Below, piece after piece: positions 8,962 to 18,659 of a DNA stretch of 64,000 nucleotides. The stretch's first letter is position 1, and every line of letters starts with the position of its first letter. The DNA lies in NCBI GenBank assembly GCA_016237705.1, contig CP066204.1, forward strand, positions 372,001-436,000, read 5' to 3'. The notes beneath the pieces were generated by a model that had not been told where the DNA came from, searched no databases, and was given only the letters and a program-made list of their open reading frames with translations. Position numbers and translations under genes: made by a program. The DNA is from Aerococcaceae bacterium zg-252. GTDB lineage: Bacteria > Bacillota > Bacilli > Lactobacillales > Aerococcaceae.

Positions 8962-10149
8962 ATGTCAAATCAAGTGCAAAAAGGTTATTTTGGTGAATTT
9001 GGTGGAAGTTTTGTACCGCCACAAATTCAAACATTATTAGATGAGCTAGAGTCAGCATTTAATCAATATAAGGATGACGCAGCATTTTTAGAAGAATTTA
9101 GATCAAATTTACACGATTATTCAGGTCGTGAAACACCACTTTACTTTGCAGAGAGTTTAACAAAGCATTTAGGTGGAGCCAAGATATATTTAAAACGAGA
9201 GGATTTAAATCACTTAGGTTCGCATAAGCTAAATAATGTTTTAGGTCAAATTTTATTAGCTAAACGCATGGGAAAAACTAAAGTAATTGCAGAAACAGGT
9301 GCTGGGCAGCATGGTGTTGCGACAGCAGCAGCGGCAGCTAAATTCGGAATGGAATGTGATGTCTACATGGGTGCGGAAGATGTTGAACGTCAACGATTAA
9401 ATGTCTTTCGAATGGAGATGATGGGGGCAAGAGTTCATTCAGTTGAAACAGGAACTAAAACACTAAAAGATGCTGTGGATGCGGCTTTTGGCGCATGGAT
9501 GGCAGACCTAGATGCTTTTTATGTATTAGGTTCAGCTGTTGGACCACATCCATATCCAACAATTGTACATGAATTTCAAAAAGTAATTAGTTTAGAATCC
9601 AAACGACAAATTTTAGAAAAAGAAGGTAGATTGCCAGATGTTGTGATTGCATGTGTGGGTGGTGGTTCAAATGCTATTGGTGCTTTTTCGCAATATATCA
9701 ATGAATCGAATGTACGCTTAATTGGTGTTGAAGCAGCAGGAAAAGGGGTTAATACTAACTTACATGCAGCGACTATGACGAAAGGTGTAATAGGGATTGT
9801 CGATGGCATGAATACAATTGTCCTTAAAGATGAAAATGGCGAGGTTGCACCTGTTTATTCAATTTCTGCGGGGTTGGATTACCCAGGAGTTGGTCCAGAA
9901 CATGCGTATTTGAAAACTTCTGGGCGTGTAGAGTACCTTGCTGCTACAGATGATGAAGCGGTGGATGCTTTATTATTACTTTCTAAAACAGAGGGAATTA
10001 TTCCAGCGATTGAAAGTTCGCATGCAATTGCTAAAGCTATTCAATTGGCACCGGCAATGTCCAAGGATGAAATTGTGATTATCAATGTATCTGGTCGTGG
10101 AGATAAAGACGTTGCTTCAATTGCGAAATATTTAGAAACACGACAATAA
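8962..10149 (+). CDS. trpB: Tryptophan synthase beta subunit, orphan
   Basis: 395 residues. TrpB condenses indole with L-serine to give tryptophan, using PLP. The PLP lysine is K89 in HLGSHKLNN (most TrpB have HTGAHKINN), the catalytic Glu is E111 in [13 protein letters not shown], the phosphate loop is GGGSNAIG, and the C-terminal VSGRGDKD is present. The ribosome site AGGAGG precedes the ATG. Neither trpA nor any other trp gene is nearby, so the enzyme probably uses free indole. The Trp-codon leader upstream indicates tryptophan-controlled expression. Confidence 0.93.
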   Translation: MSNQVQKGYFGEFGGSFVPPQIQTLLDELESAFNQYKDDAAFLEEFRSNLHDYSGRETPLYFAESLTKHLGGAKIYLKREDLNHLGSHKLNNVLGQILLAKRMGKTKVIAETGAGQHGVATAAAAAKFGMECDVYMGAEDVERQRLNVFRMEMMGARVHSVETGTKTLKDAVDAAFGAWMADLDAFYVLGSAVGPHPYPTIVHEFQKVISLESKRQILEKEGRLPDVVIACVGGGSNAIGAFSQYINESNVRLIGVEAAGKGVNTNLHAATMTKGVIGIVDGMNTIVLKDENGEVAPVYSISAGLDYPGVGPEHAYLKTSGRVEYLAATDDEAVDALLLLSKTEGIIPAIESSHAIAKAIQLAPAMSKDEIVIINVSGRGDKDVASIAKYLETRQ

Positions 10150-10161
10150 TAATTCAAAATA

Positions 10162-10250
10162 GGGACTAGGCAAAAATTTTTATATTACACTAATGTAAAA
10201 TGTATTTTCAGTTTGTTTTATTGTAATTAGCAATTTTTTGTCTAGTCTTT
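10162..10250 (+). terminator. Long hairpin element (copy 2), probable trpB terminator
   Basis: GACTAGGCAAAAATT (10164-10178) pairs with AATTTTTTGTCTAGTC (10232-10247), with an inner TATTACA/TGTAAT stem, and is followed by a T-rich tail. It shares the GACTGGGCAAAAA core with the elements at 8514-8623 and 26265-26344. Confidence 0.65.
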
Positions 10251-10318
10251 ATATTTTAAAATAGATTCCTAGTACAATATTTTAAAGCTTCATTTTGTAA
10301 TTTTTACGATTAAAACGA

Positions 10319-10347
10319 TTGCAATAAACGGCATTTTGTTGTATGAT
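10319..10347 (+). promoter_or_regulatory. Promoter of gldA
   Basis: TTGCAA (10319-10324), 17-bp spacer and TATGAT (10342-10347) lie about 70 bp before the gldA start. Confidence 0.65.
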
Positions 10348-10417
10348 TTAATCAAACAAAAGCAACTATGCTTTATAACACAATATGTGAAAATGGTCAC
10401 ATGGAAAGAAGGAAATT

Positions 10418-11512
10418 ATGAAAGTTTTTGCAAGTCCATCACGTTATATTCAAGGTAAAGATGTTTTATTTACAAGTTTAGAACATATTAAAGCATTGGG
10501 TACAAAGCCACTCGTACTTTGTGATGATGTTGTATATGATATTGTCGGCGAAAAATATTTAGCTGCTTTAACAGAAAATGGCTTTAATGCGACTCGAGTA
10601 GCTTTTAATGGTGAAGCATCCGATAATGAAATCAATCGTGTTGTGACAGTTGGAAAACAAGAAGGTAATGATGTGGTAATTGGTCTTGGTGGAGGTAAGA
10701 CATTAGATAGTGCCAAAGCAATAGCTGATTTAATGGTTGTACCAGTAGTGATTGCACCAACAATTGCTTCAACTGATGCTCCATGTTCTGCTTTATCTGT
10801 TATTTATACTGATGAAGGTGCATTTGATAAATATATTTTCTATTCGAAAAACCCAGAATTGGTTGTTGTGGATACACAGGTTATTAGCCAAGCGCCAACA
10901 CGTTTGTTAGCATCAGGTATCGCAGATGGTTTAGCAACATGGGTAGAGGCACGTGCTGTCTTACAGAAAAATGGTGAAACAATGGCAGGTGGCTATCAAA
11001 CACTTGCAGGAATTGCAATTGCTCAAACATGTGAACGGACATTATTTGCTAAAGGTTTAGAGGCAATGGCAAGTAATAAAGCAAAAGTGGTAACAAAAGC
11101 TTTAGAAGAAGTGGTTGAGGCTAATACTTTGTTAAGTGGTCTTGGTTTTGAAAGTGCTGGTCTTGCAGCGGCACATGCTATCCACAATGGATTTACAGCC
11201 TTAACAGGTGATATTCATCATTTAACTCACGGTGAGAAAGTTGCGTACGGAACATTAACACAACTTGTATTAGAAAATGCACCGAAAGAAGAATTGGATA
11301 AATATATTCATTTCTATCAAGCACTTGGTTTACCAACAACATTAAAAGAATTACATCTTGAAAATGCAACGTATGAAGATTTATTAAAAGTAGGTCAACA
11401 GGCTACAATTGAAGGAGAAACGATTCATCAAATGCCATTCAAAGTGACAGCAGAAGATGTAACAGCAGCAATTTTAGCAGTAGATGCTTATGTAACTAAT
11501 TTAGCAAAATAA
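10418..11512 (+). CDS. gldA: Glycerol dehydrogenase, iron-containing ADH superfamily
   Basis: 364 residues, the typical length. It oxidises glycerol to dihydroxyacetone with NAD+, or runs in reverse. The NAD site is GLGGGKTLDSAKAIAD. Metal ligands are the Asp in SGIADGLATWVEA and the His residues in AAHAIHNG and LTHGEKVAYG. The ribosome site AGAAGGAA is followed by ATG. It is monocistronic, flanked by its own promoter and terminator; no dha kinase gene is adjacent. Confidence 0.9.
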   Translation: MKVFASPSRYIQGKDVLFTSLEHIKALGTKPLVLCDDVVYDIVGEKYLAALTENGFNATRVAFNGEASDNEINRVVTVGKQEGNDVVIGLGGGKTLDSAKAIADLMVVPVVIAPTIASTDAPCSALSVIYTDEGAFDKYIFYSKNPELVVVDTQVISQAPTRLLASGIADGLATWVEARAVLQKNGETMAGGYQTLAGIAIAQTCERTLFAKGLEAMASNKAKVVTKALEEVVEANTLLSGLGFESAGLAAAHAIHNGFTALTGDIHHLTHGEKVAYGTLTQLVLENAPKEELDKYIHFYQALGLPTTLKELHLENATYEDLLKVGQQATIEGETIHQMPFKVTAEDVTAAILAVDAYVTNLAK

Positions 11513-11548
11513 TTTTATCTCTTTTTATTGAAAAATAATAGTAACATC

Positions 11549-11590
11549 AAACAAGGTTTGAATCCTATTAGTGATGATAACCTTGTTTTT
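11549..11590 (+). terminator. Terminator after gldA
   Basis: AACAAGGTT (11549-11558) pairs with AACCTTGT (11579-11586) across a 20-nt loop, followed by T5. Confidence 0.75.
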
Positions 11591-11752
11591 ATATGTACTT
11601 TTAATGGTGCCCACCACAACCATTTGTGTTTACTTTATTTTTATAAAACGTTACAATAATATCAATATTTTAAACAGATTCTTGACAATTATTTTGTTTT
11701 TATGTGGGTTATTGTCAGATTATGATATTAAAAATAAGTAGGAGTGATTTGC

Positions 11753-14641
11753 ATGGTTTTTAAATTAATCGAAGAACGATTATTAGAAGATATTCAATCG
11801 TATGGTAAGTTATATGAACATGAAGAAACAGGGGCACAAGTGCTACGTTTAGAAAATGATGACCCTAATAAAGCATTCATGATTGCGTTCAAAACACCAC
11901 CATATAATGATAATGGGATTGCCCATATTTTAGAACATTCAGTGTTGAATGGTTCTAAAAAATATCCGACTAAGGAGCCATTTGTAGAGTTAGTAAAAGG
12001 TTCGTTAAATACTTTTGTCAATGCGATGACATATCCAGATAAAACTTTATACCCAGTTGCATCAACGAATCAACAAGACTTCCAAAATTTAATGGCTGTA
12101 TATTTAGATGCAGTTTTTCAGCCTAAATTATACGAAGATGCTCAAATTTTACAACAAGAGGGTTGGCATTATCATTTAGAACAACTAGAAGATGAATTGA
12201 TTTATAAAGGGGTTGTGTATAATGAAATGAAAGGAGCATTGGCTGCACCTGAGCAACAACTATTTCATGATGTGATGCGTCATTTATATCCAGACACATT
12301 ATATAGCTTTGAATCTGGTGGAGTTCCTAAAGCAATTCCGTCATTGACGCAAGAAGAGTTTGCTGCCTTTCATAAACGTTACTATCATCCAAGCCAATCA
12401 TTGACTGTATTATATGGTGATTTAGATGATGCAGCTGCGTTTGAATCATTAGAAGAGTATTTTACAGGTGCAGGAAAAGGTGCTGAAAAAGTGAATTTAG
12501 CCATTGATGTGCCTTTCGTCGAAGATCATCATATTGAAGAATTATATTCGATTGCTGAAGGTGATGACGCTACGGATAAAGATTTCTTAGCATTAGCATG
12601 GCATACGAATGTAGCAGATGATATTTTAGAAGGCTTTGGTTTAGGTGTAATGATGGATGTTCTATTTGGGAACAACCAAGCCCCTGTGAAAAAAGCTCTT
12701 TTAGATGCTGGTTTTGCAGGAGATATTGTAGCCTATCATGAGTCAATTGGGTACTTTAGTATGATTAATATTATTGCAAAGTACACGCAAACAGAACATT
12801 TAGATAGATTTAAGCAAATTGTTGAAGATACTCTAAAACAAGTTGTGGCTGAAGGTATTGACCAAGAACTTGTGATGGCATCATTAAATGCATTTACGTT
12901 TAAGCAAAAAGAAATGGTAATTTCTGAAAGTAATCCACGTGGGGTGCTTTATGCGATAACAGCAATGCAAACATGGCTATATGATTTGAATCCCTTTGAT
13001 AGTCTAGGTTTTACATCGTATTTTGATGAATTACGTACTCGTTTTGAATCAGGATATTTTGAAGAATTAGTGACTAATTACTTATTAGAAAATCCACACC
13101 GTATTTCCGTTGCGTTAAAAGCCACTCCGGGCTTAAATGACCGTTTAGAAGCTGAGCAACATGAAGCATTACAAGCATATAAAGCAAGTTTATCTCAAGA
13201 AGAAATTCAAACAATTGTTGATACAACACAAGCATTGATTAAACGTCAAACAACACCAGACCGTGAAGAAGATTTAGCGAAAATTCCAATGTTAACACGT
13301 GATGATTTGACGACCGAAGTAGAAGATTATCCACTTGAAGTATCCCAATTTTTAGGTGAGCAAGTCTTCTATCATGCACCACAATTTACAGCTGGAATTG
13401 ATTATGTAGAATTATTATATCGTATTGATGATTTTTCAGCTGATGAGTTGAAATGGTTGAGTTTATTGTCACAAATTATCAATAAGTTAGCGACTAAGCA
13501 TTACTCAAGCAAGGAATTACAAACAAAAATTGATTTGTATACAGGTGGTATCGATGCAGCTGTACAAGCATTCGAAAAAGAGGGAGGTCTTTCAATTTAC
13601 TTTACAATTCGTGGTAAAGCATTGGAAGAAATGGATAGCCACTTACTCGATTTAATGCATGAAATTGCTGTAAATGTTAATTTAAATGATGTTGAAGAGA
13701 TTACGAATATTGTGCAACGTGCGATTTCAGTATTTGAGCAACGAATGAATTATCGTGCTGACTTATTAGCAAGTCAACGAGCGCTTAGTCAAGTGAGTGT
13801 TGCGTCAAAATTAACGGAGTTATTGAGTGGTTTAGATCAATATTATTTCTTAAAAGAAGTATTGAAACAATTAAAATCAGAACAAGCTGCAGAAGTGATT
13901 GAGGAGGTACAAAACTTATACAGTCGCTTAGCAAATAAAGCACGATTGAATGCTTTCTACATCGGAAGTCAAGAACGTAAAGAGAAATTAGTGCCGATGA
14001 TTGAAGAGCGATTTGATGATTTAGCAATTGCAACAATTGGCGAAAAAGTAATTCATCAAACCGGAGAAAAGCAAAAAGAAGCCTTTATTGCAGCTCAAGA
14101 TGTCAACTATGTGGCGACAGCTAATGCTGTTAAGCCGTTTGAATACAAAGGTTCGAATCAAGTGATGATGAAAATCTTAAACTATGACTATTTATGGAAT
14201 ACGATACGTGTTCAAGGTGGCGCTTATGGTGCAGGGCATGCATTGCGTCGTAATGGAAATGTGACCTTTGCAAGTTATCGTGATCCTAATTTAGTTAATA
14301 CATTAAATGTTTACCAAGGTGTGCCACAATATATTCAAGAATTTACAGCTAATGAAGAAGCATTATTGAAATATATTATCGGAACGCTTAGTGACATTGA
14401 CCAGCCATTATCGGCAGCTGATAAGGGACATCAAGCGTTTGTGATGTATCATATTGGTTTGACAACAGACGAACGTCGTCGCTTTAAAGAACAAGTATTG
14501 AATACAACTTTAGAGGACTTGCAGCAAATGGCAGTCATTTATGAACAAGTTTTGACTAATCCAGCTATTGCAGTTATTGGTAATAAGACACAAATTGAAG
14601 CAGTAAAAGACCAATTTGATGTTATCCGTGAATTATATTAA
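11753..14641 (+). CDS. M16C-family zinc metallopeptidase (presequence protease-like)
   Basis: 962 residues made of four M16 lobes in one chain, as in PreP/Cym1. The inverted zinc motif is HILEH (about H58-H62). A distal Glu and the NAMTYPDKTLYPVAS segment follow, as in the family. There is no signal peptide, so it degrades peptides in the cytoplasm. The ATG at 11753, 8 nt after AGGAG, is chosen over the GTG at 11744. In the last lobe the RxxGGAYGAG segment (VQGGAYGAGHALRRNG) is typical of M16 C-terminal substrate binding. Confidence 0.9.
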   Translation: MVFKLIEERLLEDIQSYGKLYEHEETGAQVLRLENDDPNKAFMIAFKTPPYNDNGIAHILEHSVLNGSKKYPTKEPFVELVKGSLNTFVNAMTYPDKTLYPVASTNQQDFQNLMAVYLDAVFQPKLYEDAQILQQEGWHYHLEQLEDELIYKGVVYNEMKGALAAPEQQLFHDVMRHLYPDTLYSFESGGVPKAIPSLTQEEFAAFHKRYYHPSQSLTVLYGDLDDAAAFESLEEYFTGAGKGAEKVNLAIDVPFVEDHHIEELYSIAEGDDATDKDFLALAWHTNVADDILEGFGLGVMMDVLFGNNQAPVKKALLDAGFAGDIVAYHESIGYFSMINIIAKYTQTEHLDRFKQIVEDTLKQVVAEGIDQELVMASLNAFTFKQKEMVISESNPRGVLYAITAMQTWLYDLNPFDSLGFTSYFDELRTRFESGYFEELVTNYLLENPHRISVALKATPGLNDRLEAEQHEALQAYKASLSQEEIQTIVDTTQALIKRQTTPDREEDLAKIPMLTRDDLTTEVEDYPLEVSQFLGEQVFYHAPQFTAGIDYVELLYRIDDFSADELKWLSLLSQIINKLATKHYSSKELQTKIDLYTGGIDAAVQAFEKEGGLSIYFTIRGKALEEMDSHLLDLMHEIAVNVNLNDVEEITNIVQRAISVFEQRMNYRADLLASQRALSQVSVASKLTELLSGLDQYYFLKEVLKQLKSEQAAEVIEEVQNLYSRLANKARLNAFYIGSQERKEKLVPMIEERFDDLAIATIGEKVIHQTGEKQKEAFIAAQDVNYVATANAVKPFEYKGSNQVMMKILNYDYLWNTIRVQGGAYGAGHALRRNGNVTFASYRDPNLVNTLNVYQGVPQYIQEFTANEEALLKYIIGTLSDIDQPLSAADKGHQAFVMYHIGLTTDERRRFKEQVLNTTLEDLQQMAVIYEQVLTNPAIAVIGNKTQIEAVKDQFDVIRELY

Positions 14642-14675
14642 TTTGATGCTATTATGAAGTAGTATGAAAAGTACT

Positions 14676-14703
14676 GGAGTGCATTAGCACTCCCAGCTTT
14701 TTT
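14676..14703 (+). terminator. Terminator after the M16C peptidase gene
   Basis: GGAGTGC-ATTA-GCACTCC forms a perfect 7-bp stem, flanked by CAGC and T6. Confidence 0.85.
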
Positions 14704-14754
14704 GAAATATACGGTATTTTAGCTCACATAGAAACTGGAATAGGAGGGATATTG

Positions 14755-15903
14755 ATGGCATACAATCGAAAGCAAGTGATTGGATTAGGTGTGTTTTTAG
14801 TCATCTGTTTTATTATTGTCCGTTATTGGAGTATTGCTGAGTCATTATTAGTTACTATTTTTAATGCGTCGAAACCATTTTTTGCTGGGGCAATGATTGC
14901 TTATATTGTTAATATTTTATTAGTAGGCTATGAGTCGTTATTTGAACGTTTTATTAAGATGCCTAAACTGTTAAAATTTAAGCGTGGATTGAGTTTATTA
15001 TTGGCATACAGTACTTTTATAGTGGTTATTGCGATATTACTGGGTATTGTCATTCCAGAGTTGATTGGTGCGATACAGTCATTACTATCCATTGACCCAA
15101 GTAAGTTTCAAGAATTATTTGCTAAAGTTGAAAAAAATGAAACAATTCAGCAAGTATTGAAACTACTGCAAAGTGAGAATGGTGGTAGAATGGATATTGC
15201 GTCGACCGTAACGAATTATATCCAACAAATGTTATCGACATTAGGAAATCTATTACTTAATATTTTGACGTCGGCAACGGGTATTTTTTCAGCTGTGTTT
15301 AATGTGTTTATGAGCATTGTCTTTTCGATTTATTTATTAACAGGTAAAGAAAAAATTGCAGCTGAAAGTGAACGTTTAATTCTTGCTTATATTCCAAAAT
15401 TATATCGATTAATTGTAGGTATCTTATCAGTGTTTGACAACTCATTTAGAGGATTTTTTGTTAGTCAATCATTAGAAGCAGTGATTTTAGGGTGTATGTG
15501 CATGCTTGGTATGTGGTTATTACGTTTACCGTATGCGACAACTGTCGGAATATTAGTTGGTAGCTCAGCTTTTATTCCAGTCATTGGGGCGTATATTGGT
15601 GCGGGTTTAGGGACTTTTTTAATCTTTACGCAATCTCCGTCGCAAGCCTTAATCTTTTTGATTTATATTATTGTTTTACAACAATTTGAAGGAAATGTGA
15701 TTTTCCCACGTGTCGTAGGTGGAAAAGTTGGTTTACCAGCGATGTGGGTTTTAGTTTCGATTACGATTGGTGGTGCATTATTAGGTCTAGTAGGGATGTT
15801 AGTTGCTGTACCAATCGCAGCGGCGTTATATCGCTTATTAAAGGCAAATATTAATCATCGTTTGAACGTTAATTCTTATGCGGAAAATGCGACGAAATTT
15901 TAA
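14755..15903 (+). CDS. AI-2E family (PF01594) membrane protein
   Basis: 382 residues with about eight hydrophobic helices and a large hydrophilic insert around residues 100-165. The conserved C-terminal block (GSSAFIPVIGAYIGAGLGTF, then PRVVGGKVGLPAMWVL) is characteristic of the family. Members are linked to autoinducer-2 export or Na+/H+ antiport; which applies here cannot be told. The ATG at 14755 follows TAGGAGGG with good spacing; the TTG at 14752 is too close. Confidence 0.8.
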   Translation: MAYNRKQVIGLGVFLVICFIIVRYWSIAESLLVTIFNASKPFFAGAMIAYIVNILLVGYESLFERFIKMPKLLKFKRGLSLLLAYSTFIVVIAILLGIVIPELIGAIQSLLSIDPSKFQELFAKVEKNETIQQVLKLLQSENGGRMDIASTVTNYIQQMLSTLGNLLLNILTSATGIFSAVFNVFMSIVFSIYLLTGKEKIAAESERLILAYIPKLYRLIVGILSVFDNSFRGFFVSQSLEAVILGCMCMLGMWLLRLPYATTVGILVGSSAFIPVIGAYIGAGLGTFLIFTQSPSQALIFLIYIIVLQQFEGNVIFPRVVGGKVGLPAMWVLVSITIGGALLGLVGMLVAVPIAAALYRLLKANINHRLNVNSYAENATKF

Positions 15904-15940
15904 GTTCATTTTAAATAGATGTAACATAATGAAAAAGGTC

Positions 15941-16006
15941 ATCGGGCAGTTGTCATAGAACTCTCTCTCCCCCAATCATAACCATTGGCGACAATTGATT
16001 TGATGA
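15941..16006. other. Imperfect hairpin downstream of the AI-2E gene
   Basis: TCATC plus CAGTTGTC pairs with GACAATTG plus GATGA around a C-rich loop (CTCTCTCTCCCCC). No T-tract follows, so it is not an obvious terminator. Function unknown. Confidence 0.35.
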
Positions 16007-16046
16007 TAATGTTGAAAGAGGTTATTTAAAGCCTTATTCAAATAGT

Positions 16047-16096
16047 AAAACGGGCGTTAATGACATCATTTGATGAATTTAACGCTCGTTTTATTT
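16047..16096 (+). terminator. Terminator upstream of the amylase gene
   Basis: AAAACGGGCGTTAA pairs with TTAACGCTCGTTTT, followed by ATTTTA. The inner loop contains a second small stem (ATCATTTGAT). Confidence 0.8.
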
Positions 16097-16131
16097 TAAG
16101 ATAGGCATAGTAGCAATTGTGGAGGTATTGA

Positions 16132-17595
16132 ATGAAAAATCATACAATAATGCAATATTTTGAATGGTATTTACCAAGTGACGGAAAGCATTGGCGTCGC
16201 TTAGAAGAAGATAGTGAACATCTAGCAGCATTGGGAATTACAAAAGTGTGGATGCCACCTGCATTTAAAGGAACGAATGAACATGATGTGGGTTATGGTG
16301 TTTATGATTTATTTGATTTAGGTGAGTTTAATCAAAAAGGAACAGTTCGGACAAAATATGGGCTAAAAGATGAATATTTAGCTGCTATTAATGCACTAAA
16401 GGCTAATGGCATAGCACCGATTGCTGATGTGGTATTAAATCATAAGGCAAATGGTGACCATTTGGAGCGATTCCAAGTATTGAAAATGAATCCAACGAAT
16501 CGTCAAGAAGCTATTAGTGAGCCGTATGAGATTGAAGCATGGACAAATTTTGAATTTGAAGGAAGAAACAATCAATATAGTGATTTTAAGTGGCATTGGT
16601 ATCATTTTTCAGGAACTGATTATGATGCACTCAATCAAGAAACAGGTATTTTTATGGTCTGCGGTGAGAATAAGGGCTGGGCAGATGATGATAAGGTTGA
16701 CAGTGAAAATGGTAATTATGATTATTTGATGTTTACAGATATCGATTATCGTCACCCTGATGTAGTTCAGCATATTGAAGATTGGATGTATTGGTTTGTG
16801 GATACGACTGGGGTTGAGGGATTTCGTTTAGATGCGATTAAGCATATTGACCACCAGTTTATTCAGCAATTAATGGCGAAGGCTCAAGAACGTTATGGTG
16901 AAAGTTTTTATATTTTCGGTGAATATTGGCATGCCGATACTGAAATTAAAAGTGCATATTTAGCTGATACGCAATATACGTTTGATATTTTTGATGTTGG
17001 TTTGCATATGAATTTCTATAATGCAAGTCAATCGGGTGCTGAATATGATTTAACACAATTATTTGATAATGCATTAGTGCAGGAATTGCCAATGTCTGCC
17101 GTTACCTTTGTTGAAAATCATGATACGCAAAGAGGGCAAGCACTAGAATCAACGGTAGAAGACTGGTTCAAACCAATGGCATATGCGGCGATTCTATTAC
17201 GTGAAGCAGGGTTGCCATGTGTATTTTATGGTGATTACTATGGTGTGCAAGGTGAGTTTGGACAACCAAGTTTCAAAGAAGATTTAGATAGTCTAATGCA
17301 TTTACGACGTCATCACGCATATGGTGAACAAGTGGATTATTTAGATGACCCTAATTGTATTGGTTGGACACGATTAGGGACGGACGAATATCCAGACGGC
17401 ATGGCTGTTGTGATGAGTAATGGGGACGATAATGAAAAACGTATGTTTGTCGGTGAGTTAAATGCTGGTAAACAATTCGTTGACTACTTAGGAAATCATG
17501 ACGGCTCAATTATTATTGATGAAGAGGGTTGGGGTGTTTTTCCGGTAAATGGGGGTTCATTATCAGTATGGACAAATCAAGATATATTGGGTTAG
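16132..17595 (+). CDS. amyA: Cytoplasmic alpha-amylase, GH13
   Basis: 487 residues, no signal peptide, close in length to GH13_5 intracellular amylases. It hydrolyses internal alpha-1,4 bonds. The nucleophile is the Asp in GFRLDAIKHI, the acid/base the Glu in FGEYWH, and the transition-state Asp lies in VENHDTQ; region I is IADVVLNHK. The ribosome site GGAGG precedes the ATG. Since the glycogen operon later in the window has no glgP, this enzyme is a candidate for glycogen or maltodextrin breakdown (inference). Confidence 0.9.
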   Translation: MKNHTIMQYFEWYLPSDGKHWRRLEEDSEHLAALGITKVWMPPAFKGTNEHDVGYGVYDLFDLGEFNQKGTVRTKYGLKDEYLAAINALKANGIAPIADVVLNHKANGDHLERFQVLKMNPTNRQEAISEPYEIEAWTNFEFEGRNNQYSDFKWHWYHFSGTDYDALNQETGIFMVCGENKGWADDDKVDSENGNYDYLMFTDIDYRHPDVVQHIEDWMYWFVDTTGVEGFRLDAIKHIDHQFIQQLMAKAQERYGESFYIFGEYWHADTEIKSAYLADTQYTFDIFDVGLHMNFYNASQSGAEYDLTQLFDNALVQELPMSAVTFVENHDTQRGQALESTVEDWFKPMAYAAILLREAGLPCVFYGDYYGVQGEFGQPSFKEDLDSLMHLRRHHAYGEQVDYLDDPNCIGWTRLGTDEYPDGMAVVMSNGDDNEKRMFVGELNAGKQFVDYLGNHDGSIIIDEEGWGVFPVNGGSLSVWTNQDILG

Positions 17596-17718
17596 TGGCG
17601 ACTGATAGGAGCAAGTAGAGATTGAACTGGAATAATCAGTCTGATTTAAATAATGCATGAAATATGGTAAGATAGTTACTAAGTAGAAGTAGTTTATCTA
17701 AATGAGAAGAGGGATTAG

Positions 17719-18441
17719 ATGAAAAGTTATGTCGAACACTACGTGGCATTTGACGAGATACTACTGCCAGAACCATATCGTGTAGTTGAAATTCCATCAT
17801 GGGAAGCAGTAATTGAACCAGTCGTCAATGGTGTGCTAAAAGTTTATAATGAAGAATTTAATCAAACTGCTACTAAGTTAACTGATGAAATGGTAGCAGC
17901 ATTACAAAATCCGGATTTGACGACAGTTCATGAATTGAAGCAATTTGCAATGGATGCGTATCAAGAGCGTGAACGAGAATTGAAGTTTCAACACCATATT
18001 TTTCCGTATTTATTGGTGTTTTTTGCGAATACTACACAAACGATTATTAATAGTGAAGAATCAGATGCTTACTACCAAGCGATGATTGAGAATTTTCGTG
18101 AAGAGGCTGAGAAATTAGGCTGGACACTTGATGATTTTATTCGTGATAGTTTTCAACTAGAGCCAAATCAACAAGAGGAATTGAAGGAGCGGATTCATGA
18201 ATATTTTGTGTTTAAGTTAATTGCGTATGCACGTTTTGGTGAAAATCATGGTGATTTAGATGAAGCTAGTTATGATGCGTTCATTCAGCAACAAGTGGTT
18301 CATCAAATGGTAGATGAGATTGATTTGCGTGAACGTCTGCCGTATGTAGTGTATAAAGATATTTTCCCAGAAATTTTATTGACGGAAGAATTAAAAGATT
18401 ACTTTAAATCTCAGATTACCTTTCAAATTAAAGCACAATAA
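17719..18441 (+). CDS. Stand-alone trigger factor C-terminal-like domain protein
   Basis: 240 residues, acidic and almost entirely helical, cytoplasmic. The layout resembles the chaperone (C-terminal) region of trigger factor: TKLTDEMVAAL near residue 55 matches the LPELTxEF entry to that domain, then long helices with an EEAEKLGWTLDDFIRD-type segment. The N-terminal ribosome-binding domain and the PPIase domain are both absent. It may be a holdase or a dedicated chaperone; identity is by pattern only. It is monocistronic, with ribosome site AGAGGG. Confidence 0.55.
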   Translation: MKSYVEHYVAFDEILLPEPYRVVEIPSWEAVIEPVVNGVLKVYNEEFNQTATKLTDEMVAALQNPDLTTVHELKQFAMDAYQERERELKFQHHIFPYLLVFFANTTQTIINSEESDAYYQAMIENFREEAEKLGWTLDDFIRDSFQLEPNQQEELKERIHEYFVFKLIAYARFGENHGDLDEASYDAFIQQQVVHQMVDEIDLRERLPYVVYKDIFPEILLTEELKDYFKSQITFQIKAQ

Positions 18442-18458
18442 TGATGTTTGGTAATTAG

Positions 18459-18492
18459 CACTTGTAACCTTGTTTGGCTACAGGTGTTTTTT
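18459..18492 (+). terminator. Terminator after the trigger factor-like gene
   Basis: CACTTGTA pairs with TACAGGTG (one T-G) and is followed by T7. Confidence 0.75.
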
Positions 18493-18514
18493 TGCAATGA
18501 AGTCATGTCAATTA

Positions 18515-18545
18515 TTGACTGGCTGAAAGGTGTATATGATATAAT
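18515..18545 (+). promoter_or_regulatory. Promoter of toxin mRNA, copy 1
   Basis: TTGACT (18515-18520) and TATAAT (18540-18545) are 19 bp apart; an overlapping TATGAT is at 18535. Transcription would start near 18552. Copies 2 and 3 have TAAAAT at the same place (18967-18972 and the equivalent before 19406) without a clear -35. Confidence 0.6.
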
Positions 18546-18596
18546 AATCTATGTAGAAAAGTGAAGACGGTGGCTCCTGAAACCGAAAGAGAGGTG

Positions 18597-18659
18597 ATGC
18601 CTATGGGCAGTTCATCAAAATCTACCGGAAAGGAGGGAGCATATTTTGACTGCATTTGA
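18597..18659 (+). CDS. Leader ORF overlapping toxin, copy 1
   Basis: 20 codons (MPMGSSSKSTGKEGAYFDCI) start from an ATG right after AGAGAGGTG and overlap the toxin start by 14 nt in another frame. The frame spans the toxin's AGGAGG. This recalls the mok/hok arrangement, in which translation of an overlapping frame opens the toxin ribosome site. A functional peptide is not excluded. Confidence 0.5.
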   Translation: MPMGSSSKSTGKEGAYFDCI

